Below are positions 12,601 through 27,000 of a stretch of 64,000 nt of DNA, piece after piece; the stretch's first letter is position 1; the number at the start of each line of letters is the position of its first letter. This DNA is from Ignelater luminosus (lineage: Eukaryota > Arthropoda > Insecta > Coleoptera > Elateridae), in NCBI GenBank assembly GCA_011009095.1, contig VTPC01007442.1, forward strand, positions 1 through 64,000, given 5' to 3'. The notes beneath the pieces were generated by a model. The model did no database searches, was not told the DNA's origin, and saw nothing but the letters and a program-made list of their open reading frames with translations. Made by a program: the position numbers and the translations under genes.

Positions 12601-15600
12601 TTCTCCTGCATGTTGTCATTTTGAATTACGCGATTGAGATTTCAAAGTTAGTATCAATTTTCAATGACAGTTTTAGTTGACAAATCCTGATTTTAGTTTA
12701 CTATATCAAATTCACTCCTTTGCCAGAAAACATTCTGATGAAGTAATACTTCATTAGATGCTCAATATAATGCATAAACATTGCTGATGATGGTGATACT
12801 ACTTAATTCTATGTACCTATAGCTTTCATCAACTACCCACTTTTTCAGACGTAAATTAAAGGTTTTGGATAGTAAATGCAAATTGCCATAGGTTACTAAA
12901 TATTTATGTTTTAGTTGGTTTTGTGATGATCATTTTGTTTTTTAAATTATCTCTTCTTTGCGGAATTTTGTCCAGCGTTTTGGTCTTCGAGACACTTTAC
13001 CTGAGCTACGTAGGCGAATCAGCAAAATGATTTAATAAGAAAATGGCTTAATGAATCAAAGTAAGGTTTATTGAGTGGATGTCTTTATGGAAGTTTCCGT
13101 TGATTTCAAGTTTAGAGGTTTTTGAAATAAATTGTCTGTTGCTGGTCCAGTGTATAAATAGTTTTTGTGTGTTTTGTGAACTATCTCGTGCCTTTATTGT
13201 GAACGCAGATGATGCAATTGGTGTGCTGTAGTATTGCATGCGATTTACAGAAAGAGAATTTTTTGGATCTTTTGGGTTAATGATTTGCTGGTTTTTCTGA
13301 AAATACACTCTTGGTCTTGGTGAATTTGTGTATAATGTAAAGTTAGTATTTTAGATTATAGCGTTTAGTACTTTCATTTTTTTATTCCTTTTTATAAAAC
13401 CTACTTTGACTGTCTTTGAATTAGGTTGGTGGGATTATGAAGCCCCAAAGGGAGATCTCCTGAGATTTTCTGAAATGTTGAAAATCTTTTTTCAATCTTC
13501 ATTCTTTTTGTATTGTCTTAATAATTAGTTCTGTAGTTAGTGGATTCGGTGATGTCATTCACTCATTGGAATCGTTGGAATTGTTCCACATTAAATAATG
13601 GACCTACTCTTAGGGTCTAAAGTTCATCAAATTAAGAATATGTTTGTTCTTTCTATAATCTATGTTGTTTGAGTTCAAATCTTTAGGACCGAGCTGTATG
13701 AAAAGGTACCCCTTCTTCCTTAATCTTCTTTCTTTGTTTGGGTAGGTTGTACCTCTCCACCAACATACTATTATTGGGTTTTTGTAATATAATTTTGATT
13801 ATGAGCTCATGATGCTTTTCTCGGTATCTTATTTTTGTTTTGCCTGAGGTAGCCGTTATGCATCCTAATGAGTCCCGCTCAGTAACTTGAAACTCATTTT
13901 GGATTTTACTTTCTGGACTGCTTATTTTTTATTTTTTGGTTTTTTTTTTGGACGAAAAATTCTTTTTAGCCGAAGAGATGTTATATCATTTTGGTTAATT
14001 TAAAATGCATTTGATTTTACTTTCATATTAGATAATTTGAGTGCAATTCTGTTTGAATTTCTAAATTCCTCTCTGAATTGAACTCTGATTGGCTGTTTGA
14101 AATCGTTTGGTATTTGCATTCCTAGTCCAGAATTATTGTTCCTTTAAATTCGGTTTGGCTTTCCCTTAGTTTAGAGATGGCTACTTACAACTTTGCAATT
14201 TCCTCACTTTAGGGTTTATCTGATATCAGTACTGACATAGGTCATTTTAGCAAATACAAAACACCCGGTTACATGATTTCTAATGATTTCAAACTTCCAA
14301 ATCAAAGAATGTAAAATTCCCAAAAGTCAAAGCATGACAATTAAGTATTCATTCTGCTTTGTTTGATACTGACAGGTATTCTCTAGTGGATCAAGGAAAT
14401 GGTTCTAACTGAAACTTTTCGTTTGCAGATCGTTTGATCTTTTAAGAAGAACTATCACTTATTTTGCTGTGCTTAACTTTCCTATTTACTATATAGATAC
14501 AAGAATTATCCAAATATTCTTGTGTTCTAATTTCTAGTAGAATTAAGAACAACAGAATATTCAAGTCTAATTGATCTAGTAACTTATGTTTCACATGCAT
14601 GGAATGCAACAAGTCGTTTTAGAAATGGTTTTTAACCAGAGCACATCCTACTAGTCAGTTAACCTTGAAATGTCTTATATAAAATACAAAAAACGATCTC
14701 AACTCATAGTGAAGGTCGTACTTTTTTAAGAATCTCGATCTAAATTCGCAATAATAATGTTTAAACAAGAACTGATATAGTATATACGTAAATTCCAAAT
14801 GGAACAAAGATGACCAACAAATTATGTAACTGTACGTGGTATAGTTCACAAAAAACAGTTTGTCTAAATAAAAGAGACATGGAGAAGGAATTATTGCGAT
14901 CTAGTTTCAAATGATAATTTTTATGTGAGGCTAATAAAAAAATCGATAAATGCCATGTAGAGAAAAGATAGAACGTTTATTTACGAGAGTAATAATTTTG
15001 CATTAAAGAGAATTGACCAAATCGTACTGAAAGTGAAGCTAAATTCAGAACTGCTTGAAAAACAGGTGTCTGGTATGGCTGACCCAAATGTATAAAAATA
15101 AAGGACGTTTAGTTTGCTAAATTATTCGATGCAGTTCACCTTTTACCGATGAAATAAATACATTAAAAGGTTTTGACACGGATATATTATTTACATTATA
15201 TGCACTTACACATTTTAAGTTTCTAACCTCATATCTACTATCTTAAGTTATATATAATTTTAACCGTAGTATATCTATATATTTTATTCATTTGTGAAGG
15301 TCACAATGTCAATGTTCTTGGACCTTAGTCAATCTTGGTTATGTAAGGTTGCCTGGTTGGTATTTTATTACAAATATTACCATAGGTCAAGTAATTATAA
15401 TAACATTAATGGTGCATTTATTAGATACTTTAAGTGATAATTCTGAAAATTTGGAAATTAAATGATAAATAAATTACTTAACAACAGATCACTATTTTCG
15501 CCGTTGCAAAATCTAACATTTAAATTTTCTTTCTGACTCAATAAAGAGCCTGCGCGCTCTTCGTTGTTTTAGTTTCGAGTTTTTTTGTTTCTATCGATTC

Positions 15601-16183
15601 TTGGTAGATTCGTAACTGTTTTTATTTAATTAGGAACTAATGGTAATGAGATGTTTCGAAAGAACCTAACCTAGAATATTACAAAAGTGATTTGTAGTTT
15701 AAGACAAATTATAATCCGCAGACTTGGAGTGTTATTATTTTAATTGTGATTCCAATTTTGAAATTATATTTGTTAGATTATACGAACCAAACCTGTTCTA
15801 GTTTTCCTCTAATTATGTCTATGTGTAGAGTATAACTTTTCAAATTGATCAACGTGTTGTCATGTTTATTTTGTTCAACATCTGCTATATTTTTATGTTA
15901 GGAAAAATCCAAAGAGGTGTTTTAATCAATATAAATTTTATAAAAGAATTGGAACAACTTTCAGATTAAATAAAAATATTATAAGTAGCATATACCTGAT
16001 TTTTTTCTCTATGGGCTACTTGAAATATATCTAATTAGTTTTTTACAATTTAATTTCAACTGAAAAAAAAGAGATACTTGCATAATAATAATATTAAGAA
16101 GAACATTAAGCTGTAATATAAACAAACGCGAATGAATGAAATGTTTGACATATGATCTACCTGTCGGTACATTAACACTTACC

Positions 16184-16400
16184 TCACCTAGACCATTCAA
16201 CTGTATCGTAATAATATAGCAGTAGCAGTGAGCAAACATCAGAAAACCGTGAACATAGCAGGACACCTCCGGCTGCTGACCGTGAAAGCCCCAACGGCCG
16301 CGGGTCACCACCTGACCCAGATCGCCCGGAAACGTTCCTCAATCCAGGACAATCGAATGCCAGACCTACACTTGACACGGAATAATAAGCGCCCCGTTGT
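16184..16400. other. GC- and CpG-rich island with antisense splice donors
   Basis: A stretch of about 200 bp is clearly richer in GC and in CpG than the AT-rich DNA on both sides. On the minus strand it ends in two overlapping donor matches, GTGAG|GTAAGT (intron GT at 16182-16181) and CTAG|GTGAGG. This would suit a first exon or promoter of an antisense transcript inside the lectin intron. A 64-codon minus-strand frame (16378-16184) runs through it but matches nothing I recognise. A GC-rich transposon fragment is the main alternative. Confidence 0.35.
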
Positions 16401-19400
16401 TTTCTTAGTTTAGTTATACGATCAGGTGTCTATTGGTACACACCTCTAAAACTTATGCCGCTTTCTACTAATTAGAATAGATCCTTCTTTTTCGGTACGC
16501 GTACTTGTTAAAGTGCTTCATTTGAAATTCTTTTATGAAGAGCAAAAAATAAAAGTTGACTTTCGTTGTACTAAAGAATAAATCTGCATACTATAATTCC
16601 TGAAACTATTGATTGATTGTTTAAAAGTTAACGATTTGGCCATTGCTTGATTATTCTGTCTTATAGCTATCCTCTTTTGGCGTTTAGACAAATTGTTAAA
16701 AGCTAAAGTTAAGGACAATCTTTATTGATTGTATCGTACCAATATCCATAATTAGAAAGGTCAATCATTTTGAGTTATTATGATTATTAAACATTTGTTA
16801 TCAAAATGATTTTTGCATTAAAACATACTTCAAGGAAAACATTTGAATAAATTAAAATTAAACGCGGCATTTATTACGAAAGGGTAACCACTAAAGAGAA
16901 TTAACCAAAAAGGGAAATCTGAGTTCATTCTCCATCCTTTCTATTAGAAATAATGGTTAGTTACTACCTTAAATAATTTGAAGTGGTTTTCAGAAGCTTT
17001 TCTTGTTAACTGTTAGTATCAAGCCACAATGACCGGAAACAAGTTTTTTTTCTTTACAAAATTATCTTTGCAAGATTTTTAGAAGTCTTACTATAATTTT
17101 CTTCTACAAGGTGTCTTGGCAAACATGGAGTCTAGAAACTCCGGGACCACATCAGTTGAGGGGCCAAACATGACTGAAATCCATCTATTTCCAGATTAGA
17201 AAATATTTCATTGTTATTTTATCGTATAGGGGCCAAAATAGCTATAGCATCCGGAGCCAAATATTTTGTATGCTTCTTACTACCATTTCTGATAAAAGAA
17301 GCTTTCCTTAAAAAATGCAAAAAAAATTGTAAGCATAAATCAGTCATATTTGCTGACTGCTGTTTTCATTTCGTTTGTGAAGAAAGACTTTTCAATGAAA
17401 ACTATTCATCCTAGATAACAATCATTTTTTTTATTTTAATTAGCAACTTCTCTACCTAAAGTTATGTCTCAGAGCATGTCGAATTCCACCCTTCTAGCTC
17501 GTTTGCTTCTCTTGCTATTAATTTTTCTCGTCTAAATTTGGAAGTCCTTCTGGCATTACCATTGGCAAATAGAAAAAAGTTGTTTTCGTAGCTACTGTAC
17601 ACAGGAACACCATCGAGATATTCTAAACGTTTCGACATCTCTCGAAACCCTTCACTTCACCTATCCCAGGCCTACGCTTGTAGAAACTCAACAATATCAA
17701 TTTTTGTCAACTTAAAACAACGGCAGGTAATTTGCACATAATACAGATCTTATACTCCTACTGTTCAGTTTTGGTGATTACGGTTCAGTTTTTTCAGACT
17801 GTGTGACGTCACCATTAATACTGAAGAAGGAAGTGACGATACATGATGGATGTATGATACCAGTGAAGTAGTAGACACAAACACACCAAAATCCGCCTCC
17901 AGTAACCTGTTTGTTGTGACTTTTTCTTTGTCATCTGTTAAAGTCTTGAAGGTTCAAGTTTTGAGAAATTTTCTATCTCTAGTTTTTTACTGTTTTGAAC
18001 TCTTCGATACATATTTTAAAACACAACTGTCAAACCGGTCAATCAAAGTCCAAATTCTGATTTGATATGGTACTTCATCGAACACTTTTTTTTAGACCAG
18101 AATTTCCATGTCAGTCAGAGATTTGTTTCTATGATATTTGGAAAAAATCTAGTCAGGCTTTTCTGTAGTTTGAGTCAGAAGTTTTCTACAAAACAGTTAG
18201 TATGTAGATGTAGACTTGAAAGTCACTTATTGAATCTGTTTTTAGCTGATGTAAATTGAGAGTTTCGTTTATTGGATCAAAACAGAATTTCTAGTTATCA
18301 GAATTTTACCAGGACTTCCTTAAGGTTTACAAACCGTTCGTTAGTTTGTTAAAGAAATTGGGCCAAAAAATAAGAAGCTAGCAGCCTTGGTAATTGTATT
18401 TTCGGTTTAAAAGCAGTCAAGAATTTCTTTGTTTACCAACAGAATAAAATTAAATTACTCTAGTTTGCTTTTTTGAGCAGAACGAACCAGTTAGAGCAAG
18501 ATTGTCTATATTGTACTATGGAACATTACATCTTGATAGAAGCTTTTTGTTCAGTGGAATTTGTGTAGTTTTTCAATGGTAAACAGTGCTATTACATGAT
18601 TGAATGACTCTGAAGTGCTATGCATTGACTGATTAGACTTTTTCCAATACAAAACCAAACTTCAGGTTAACTGTACGTCACGTAGTGATTCAACTGCATA
18701 ATCAGAGCTATGCTGGATATTGCTGATTACGTTCAGCCTTTTGAATACTATTTGCAAACGCCCAAAGAACCTTGCCCGTTTGAAATCATCAATTTTGCCT
18801 GTAAGTTCGATTGATTCAAAAACTTGGAGAACTTTAAAAATCTGAATTTTAAAAATAATACTTGACTCAGCCTTCAAATAAAATAGCTTAGAAGTTAGAA
18901 ATTCAAATCCACAGACTGACTCTACTGGCTGGGCCAAATGCAAAAAGGCTTGGTCCATTGGTTGTTGTTTCAAAATAGAAATGTAGAAATGAGTTTTTCT
19001 AGATTTTTGCTTAGAATTTAAGTTTTCATTAATTGGCTAGCTCGAGACAGAGAATTGATAAGATAGATAACAGGATAAAGATCAAGCCTTCAAAGTCTAA
19101 TTGTGCTTTTTTTATCTGCCGCTGGAAGACTTAAGGTAATTCAGTCCAGGCAAACTTAATGCAAAATATAATGTAAGAAAACGACCACAGTCTCACTGTC
19201 ATATAACCCAATTTCAACCAATATATAGAGTCCAATAAAATAAATCATCAACCAAATAAACTATGAAAATATATGATAGGATAAGTAATACCCAAGTGCT
19301 CCGAAATCTTCGTTTTTGGAAATTTCTGTTTTTTTGGTTGAAAGTGATTTTATTTGTGGAGAGGATCAGAAATCAAATGAATTTTAAAAATCGTCCGCTA

Positions 19401-21065
19401 GCTGATCAAGATATGGTTACTTAAGATGGTCAACAAACTTTCAAATTCTTTTTTTATAATCTTCATCTTTTTGGCTTAAAGGCAAACGCGATAAGGTATA
19501 ATTTTTTCAAGAAAAAGAAAGATTGATACCTACTCAGTAGGCATTAAAGAAAAATAATTTACAAACTGCTGATTCACTTTACATATATGTCGCGGATTCT
19601 GTATCAAATTTTCATTGCTATAATTACGATTAGCACTAGACACAGAACATGTAGTAGGAAAAAGCGTTGTGAGAGAAACTTCAATTTATTATTTTAAACT
19701 ATCTATCTGTATTAAACTTAAAATAGCTGCTACTTCATGCTTGTTTAGTGTAGCTTTTTGTAAAGTAGATCAATACAACTGTCAACCGATGTTTATTAAT
19801 TGTCTGTTTTAATGCAACTTTAAAAATTAATAGACACCCTGTACGTTTAAACGATTTCGAAGAACACTTTCTTGTTCGTTAATGATTTTATTTTAGTCCA
19901 ATTAATTAAATAAGTGCTACACTTACATAAATAACATGTTCATCAAAATCGCTAGCAGGCACTCGAAAGAGTATGAGAATGTTTATTTATTTTTGGTTCA
20001 TTAATTTCATTTAAAAACGTTAGCAAATTAATTCCATTTTAACGAAGTTATGCTTCGTTTGTTAAACAGAATTTTGTTTAACTCCACGCCTTGATGACAC
20101 ATTTTCCTAATTTAAAATTTTGTTATTCATTCAAAGGACGCGCTTAAAAAGTCAGTTTGAAATTTCATTAACGCTTCATTAGAAGAAAAAGTAATTTTTT
20201 AGTAGAAAACAGTAAAAAATTTAAATTCCAAAGTAAACGTCACTTTCTAAATTTTGAATTGTAGTCAAGTGATGTTCACTGATTATTTTCTGGTATTTTT
20301 CAAGTATAGTTGGCTTATGAGCAAAAACGTGACATGGTTTGAGAAATGCGTTTATTTCGTGACCATTTTATAATGTGAATGTGCTTGATACCTTTTAAAT
20401 CGTAGAAAATTGCTTCATATCATAATGCATGTGCATTGTACTCCACCAATGATAAAATGAAGCATACTATAATTGTTCTAAATATCATGGCTGCTATAAA
20501 TCTTTAAAAAAGGTGGTTTTTATTTTTAATTATATGAAGATTATCGCATGACTTACTTTTAATAAGCATAAAATCACCAACACATTAGAAATTACAAACG
20601 ATGAATGTGTAATACTTCCAATAAATTATTTTTATTGCTAGCTATAGCTACACTACAATTTAGATTTTTTTTTCATAGAATGAATAAGATGGTAACAGTA
20701 AATAAGGTCATAAAGATTTATTTTATTACTATTACGTATTTTGTAAAGTATTTATTATCGTTGTTTTTATACTATCTATAACTTTAATTTTGAGGAAAGT
20801 TCAGCTTTGAGAAATTGATTTACAATAGTTGACCTTATTATCCTGGTATACAACCTTGTTAGACATTTATTCTTAAAGTGGATAGTTTCACTGGTCTAAT
20901 ATTTTATGTACCTACTTTGTATGCATTTACCTACTATCTAGTTGATGAGAGTGTAATAAGTTCGGAACTGCAATTTTGTATGCTTGCAAATTAGAAAATT
21001 TGTTTTGTGGTACTCTCCATAACTAGATTTTATACAAAATGATTTTTCTTTGTTATAGAATCAAA

Positions 21066-24000
21066 ATGTTTAGAGAACTATCGCTCCTGGTGATAGGAGC
21101 TGCAATGGTTTTAGCCCAAAGAAGATTAGCTTTACCTGATCCCAGAAGTTGTGCTAATCGTAAGTAAACATTTATTATTTTTTAAATCAAATTTAATATT
21201 TCGCAATTTTAATTCGGTTGCCTAAATGAAACTTTCATGCCTTTTGGCATAACCATAACTAACTTAATCTTTATTCAGACATATCTGATTTATCTTGTAA
21301 TCATTTCTTTAAAATTGTATTGTAATGATCTTTACATTCTAATGATATTTCTTTTTTATTATTATGCAATATTAGAATTAATGTGGGTTAAATGAAGGAA
21401 TAATAATCATTATGGACACTTCCTTTAATGAGGGAACGAATAATTCTAATTTCAAATGATAATTTATGCATGTTTGGCTGGAAGTCTAAAATATACGTGT
21501 TTTCGATATTAAAGATAGGAGCATCGTTGGGAGAAGTGTGTAGAGTTACAAGGAGATTATGTTGAAAAATAAAAAAAAATTTTCAAGAATTGCATGTCTT
21601 TGCAGCTCAACATAGCAATCCATTGTTTACCTACTGATTTTTTGATAGAGTAAGGACAGTGAATGTCGGATAACTTATCGTTTTGTTTTCATTTTTTATT
21701 AAGTATGGTACTAAACCTTGAGCCATAGATATTTTAAAAGTAATAGACAATTTGCGTTTTTGAAATCAATTGTATCTCAGAGGATTAATAAAATTTTCCC
21801 TAGTCTGGTCTAAAGGTTCTTTACAATGTTTATTTACCCTAACTTGCTAGCTTACATATGCTACGAGGGTGGTCTGAAAAGTTTCCGACCTAACAAAGAT
21901 ACAAGACATTTTTTCTGAAAATTTTTTTTTATTTTTCAACATAATCTCCTTGTAACTCTACACACTTCTCCCAACGATGCTCCTATCTCTGTAGCCCGTC
22001 CAAATAGTACTCGGCATTTTTCTCTGCAAAATAATTGTTCACGAAGGTGATTGCCTCTTCATTTGACGAAAATCTTTGTCCTCCGAGCGCAATTTTTAGA
22101 TGAGGGAACAAAAAGAAGTCGCTTGGGGCTAGATCTGGTGAGTAAGGCGGATGGTCAAGCAGTTCAAACCGTAATTCGTGGATTTTCGCCATGGCAACCG
22201 CTGAGGTGTGAGACGGTGCGTTGTCTTGGTGAAACAGGATTTTCTTTTTCTGCAAATGTGGCCGTTTTTTCGCAAGTTCTGCCTTCAGCTTGTCAAGTAA
22301 TGATGCATAGTATGCTCCTGTAATAGTTTTTCCTTTTTGAAGATAATCGATTAAAATAACTCCACAACTATCCCAAAAAACAGTCGCCATCACTTTCCCA
22401 GCCGAAAAACAGTTTTTGCTTTTTTTGGAGCCGGTTTCCCCTTTGCAGTCCACTGTTTGGACTGTATTTTTGTTTCGGGCGTATAATGGTGTATCCAAGT
22501 TTCATCTACAGTAATTAATCGGCGCCAAAACTCGGATTTATTTCGCCTAAACTGCGCCAAAAGAGCGTTGGAAATATTCATTCGAACACGTGCGGACAGC
22601 TTTCTCATGCCTAAATGTTGATTTAATATGTGACAAACACGTTCTTTTGACATGTTCATAACCTCTGCTATCTCTCTCAATTTAATTCGGCGGTCGTCTA
22701 GCACCATTTGGTGAACTTTGGCGATGTTTTCGTCGGTAGTTGCAGTTTTTGGACGTCCCGAACGTTCATCGTCTCCCAAGCTCTTACGGCCACGTTTAAA
22801 TTCAGCAGCCCAAAATTTCACTGTGGTAAATGATGGTGCGAGTCCCCATACACAGAATCCAACTCATCTTTTATTTGCGAAGGCGTATTGCCTTTCAAAA
22901 ACAAATATTTAATGACAGCTCGATACTCGATTTTGTCCATTTTCACAAAAAAACTCACATCAACTCACTCAAACGACTGTTACATAAAAACTGCGCGTCC
23001 AAAATGACTGAAACTTTGGTGAGTAAATGTCAACAGATGAACAACGAAATTCAGTAGCTTTTATTTACGAGTGCTGCCATCTTCACGTTGAGGTCGGAAA
23101 CTTTTCAGACCACCCTCGTATTATTATGAGAACTGATTAATAAGACTTACTTACAGCTACTCTCTCCTACATGCCACCACTGTTCTCTGTTATAACATGG
23201 CATTCGGAATTACTCGACCTATCCGACATTTACCGTCTTTACAAGAAATGTCGAGTTTGAAAAAAAATTTTTTTTAATGCTTAGAATTCATTTTTTATGT
23301 CCAAAATGATTTTAATTTGAATATTAATGGAAAAAAATAAAAATTCAGCAAGCGTCGTAGCCGGCATTCGTTACTAGAGGTTGCTGCGTCGAGTTACGAA
23401 GATCCAGAATTCTTGAATAAAATCTTTAAGATTGTAAATCACGATAGATTTATAGTTAAACCTAAAACTAGAATCTTAACAAAAGGCATTTTTTTGAAAA
23501 ACGATTATCGATTCATTACCAAAGTATAAACTATGAATTGTCACTTAATATTAAAGTAACTTCTACCATGTGCCAAAGAAGCCGTCAATATTTACTAAAT
23601 CACATGGATAGTGCAGGTTGACTATTTTGATTATACTACACTTCTGGACTTTTCCAAAACGAGGAGATGGTAAGTCTCAATAAATTTTCAGCTATAAGAG
23701 ATTCGTAAGACCGTCCACATACTTTGGCATATTTATAGTAAAAATGGAACAACTCATAAGTGAACTAAAAAGGAGCTTTTTTGGATTTTCAAAACCTAAG
23801 CGAAGATGTTTGGTCTTTAAATGACCATGTCTAATCTTTTAGGAAATGACGTCTACTAATCAACGCAAGAAACTCAAATTTCGGCATGCTTTTTGATATA
23901 GTGTCTTTCTCTAAAGCACTAAATCGTTTCATTCTGTGAGAATCGTCTTTCTTTGAACCCCAACTCCGAAGTATCAGTATTGAGTCAACTCGACTAACTG

Positions 24001-27000
24001 AAATAAAATAAAAATGGATACATTTTGAAGCTAACTCGTCCTAGATTAATATTTAGCATATATTTGCCATCCTTGCTTCATGCCAACTATCAATCAAGTG
24101 AAATAGAAGCTTTGGTCAAAATCCATTGTGGTTCGAACATTTACATTATGTTAAATAGTTATAACATGAAAATTAATTTTGATACTTGATCTTTCATTTA
24201 TTTGAGCGGCAATTGGTACAGTATCACGAATATGTTAATATTTTGTTTATCACATAATTATTGTATGTTTTTGAGTACACCCAAAACAATGATGTAGTTT
24301 TCGAAAGAATCTTCCACGACAATAAATGCAAACTTTTTTTGCTAACATGGTTTTTTTACTTGACTTTAAAACTTTTCAAAACACACTGCATAGTTACTTT
24401 GACAACTGCTAAAATGGTAACGCTCCCATGCGGCTAAATATAGAAAAAGAGAGAGGTAAGCACATCAAAAGTTTCCTTCTGTAAGAAAATAACACCCCCT
24501 CTATTTGTAGTGTAGCACACTATTTGGTGACCCCATTTTATGATTGTGCAGATATCCGTCTTTATGTAATATTCGCCCATTACGACTCAAAACCCATTTC
24601 ACTACCGATATCGACTGATTACCACTTCTAAACTCTATTATCAGGATTTATCTCATTGTCTCAGTTAGAAAAATGTCACCCAAAGAAACTAACTGGTTCT
24701 TTTTTAACTTTAGCAATACAAGCAATACAGTACAAAATTACGAAGGATATGTGGCAAGGACTTTGAGTAGAACACTCCACATAATGTAATCAAAATGAAT
24801 CTATAGGCGTTGAGCTTGAACTCAGCGGCGACTATCGGAGAAAATCGCTTCTTCGTTGAAGTTGCATATTCAAAAATTGACTTAGAATTACAAAATAAAT
24901 TAAACAAAAAAATCACCACTACATAATCCCACATTACAGGAACAGTCTAGAAAATAACTATCTACTAGAATAGAATACGAGATTAAAGGCACTATCACCA
25001 ACACTTGGCGCAAAGACAGATTAACAACTTACAGCACAGAAGAACACAATTTTATCTTTACTGCAACCAAGTAATAATACAAATTGGAGACACTTGAACA
25101 CAGATTTTCCCAAGAAGACCTTTCAGAAAACTGGTTACTTCTGCATCAATTCATGGGAACAGAGAATTTCTCACTTCACTCGTAAACCAATAGAATTTTA
25201 GTTTTAGGAAAAGTGAAAAAACTTAACCTCGAAATCAACAAAGTACAAATTTCCTAGTCCATTTAAAAATTTGACTTTAGAAATAATGAAGAATGTTAAA
25301 GAGAGAAAACACAAACGCGTATCAAAAACCAACGAATACATCTGCCATCTGCTAGGTGCAGTCCATAACAACGTGGCATTGAGGAAACACAAGATGAAAG
25401 AGAAGAGTAGAAACTAGAAGTTAGCAAAATAAAAATAAAAAAAAGATTCAAAGACAAAAAGATTACGAATACAGATAGGAATTTAAAAACAGGCCGGGAA
25501 CAGACTTGAAAAGAAAAGATGAGTCTAGCTCTTAAGAACTCAGTCAATGATGTGAATACAAACATAAAAAATGCTCTGCTGTACTCCTTCTATGGATGCG
25601 GAATCTTTGGTACAGGAACCACTTATTCTGCCCGTCGTTATTATACAAGCCCTTCCATGTAGATATGTCTAGTTTGCCGGCGGTGAGGCGTTAGGCACGG
25701 TATCCTGACGAAGCGTATACCCAGACCGCTCAGATCAGCTAGCAGAAAACGGACAGAATATGTCTGAAAAAACGATTCATAATTAATTAAAAAGAATGGG
25801 TACGAAGAAGTGATAACAGAGGTAGTGTTATTTGGGAGAATAGATTAGGAAGGGCGAAGAAAGTAGTACGGTAGAGAAAATTTCTGCGGCTCGGTGTGTC
25901 TTCCCCCAAAGTAATAAGTATACGAGATCAGAGGGGAAAGGGGTTGACGGGACCATTATTGGCCTGCAGTTGCTGGAGGCCCTGACATGAATCAAACAAG
26001 TATAATCGCACAAATTTAATTTAATTAGACGAAAGATGATAATATTACGAGGCTAGTAGAGAATGTAATATCACTAGATGGAACTTTCTATGCTACGTTC
26101 TGCGAAATCCAAAGATAAGGATCTCGCTCAATCCAAATTTAAATGTATTCCTAAAGGTCTCTAGCGGAGTCGGCTTTTTCCACATGAAGAACAGAAACGC
26201 CAAGCTCGCATATATATAATTTGAACTCAAAAAAGAAATCTTAACAAAGACGATATTTTCGTACGCTCTACCATTCACACTAAAATATAATTAGCTTGTA
26301 TTTGCATTTGAAGAGAACCGTAGTAAATGAACTTGCGAGATTTTTGTAAACCACTTTGATCAACTGAATTCTAGGATATATTGTGTATTTTAGGTAGAAG
26401 AAGACTGAGAGCACAATGAACAAACAATTCTTTTGCTGAGAATTTGATCAACACAACACTTCCAACATTAACATTCATTATTGTAATAAAATAGTTTGCA
26501 ATTCCTCTAATTCTTCTTTCAAGAACAAGTACACCAAGCCATAGAAGTTTCATTATTCTCATCAACAATTTTTTAACATATCTTAATTGCAAAAATAACC
26601 CAATTATCCAAGTCTATGGCTAGTTTGGGCATTAGAAATATAAAGCTTTTGAGAACCCAACTGACGTTTAAAGCCGATAATGACTTTGCAATACAGTATC
26701 GCAGCTTGACCTGTGTTCAACATTTTTTGTATTTGCAAAAACCCACAAGAGTTCTTGCAACATACTGATTGCAGACCTTTAAAGCTAGATTCTTTTGAAA
26801 TGGAATGTTTCTTTCTTTGTGGAAAGCTTTAAAAGTCATTTGATAGTTATTTTCAGAACAAAAGGTACTATAGCAAGGTTGTACTTCCTATTCATTCAGA
26901 GTCCACACATGTATCAACTGGCACTGCAGGAAATCTTCAATAAAATACTTTTTACAATCTAAAAAAATTTAAGAACACAAATGATATTTAGATGTTTACT

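Larger units (their letters stand above)
2518..21058 (+). other. Long first intron of the lectin gene (inferred), no coding content recognised
   Basis: About 18.5 kb without a recognisable protein gene. Short frames scattered through it lack homology I can recognise. A pyrimidine-rich tract lies at about 11570-12600 and a GC-rich island with antisense donors lies at 16184-16400. If the leader exon at 2469-2517 belongs to the lectin, this is its first intron. Otherwise it is intergenic DNA. Confidence 0.45.
21864..23118 (-). mobile_element. Mariner-family DNA transposon, inactive, inside the lectin intron
   Basis: The element is 1255 bp, the usual mariner size. It is bounded by 28-bp perfect inverted repeats beginning CGAGGGTGGTCTGAAA, each followed by the TA target duplication (21862-21863 and 23119-23120). 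The minus strand carries a DD34D mariner transposase broken by several lesions (described separately). It inserted into intron 2 of the C-type lectin gene, antisense to it. Because the terminal repeats are intact it could in principle be mobilised by a transposase supplied from elsewhere. Confidence 0.95.

Noticed and set aside
25560..26010. GC-richer patch in lectin intron 2 as a hidden exon
   Set aside because: All frames contain stops within short distance and no splice sites delimit it; decayed repeat is more likely.
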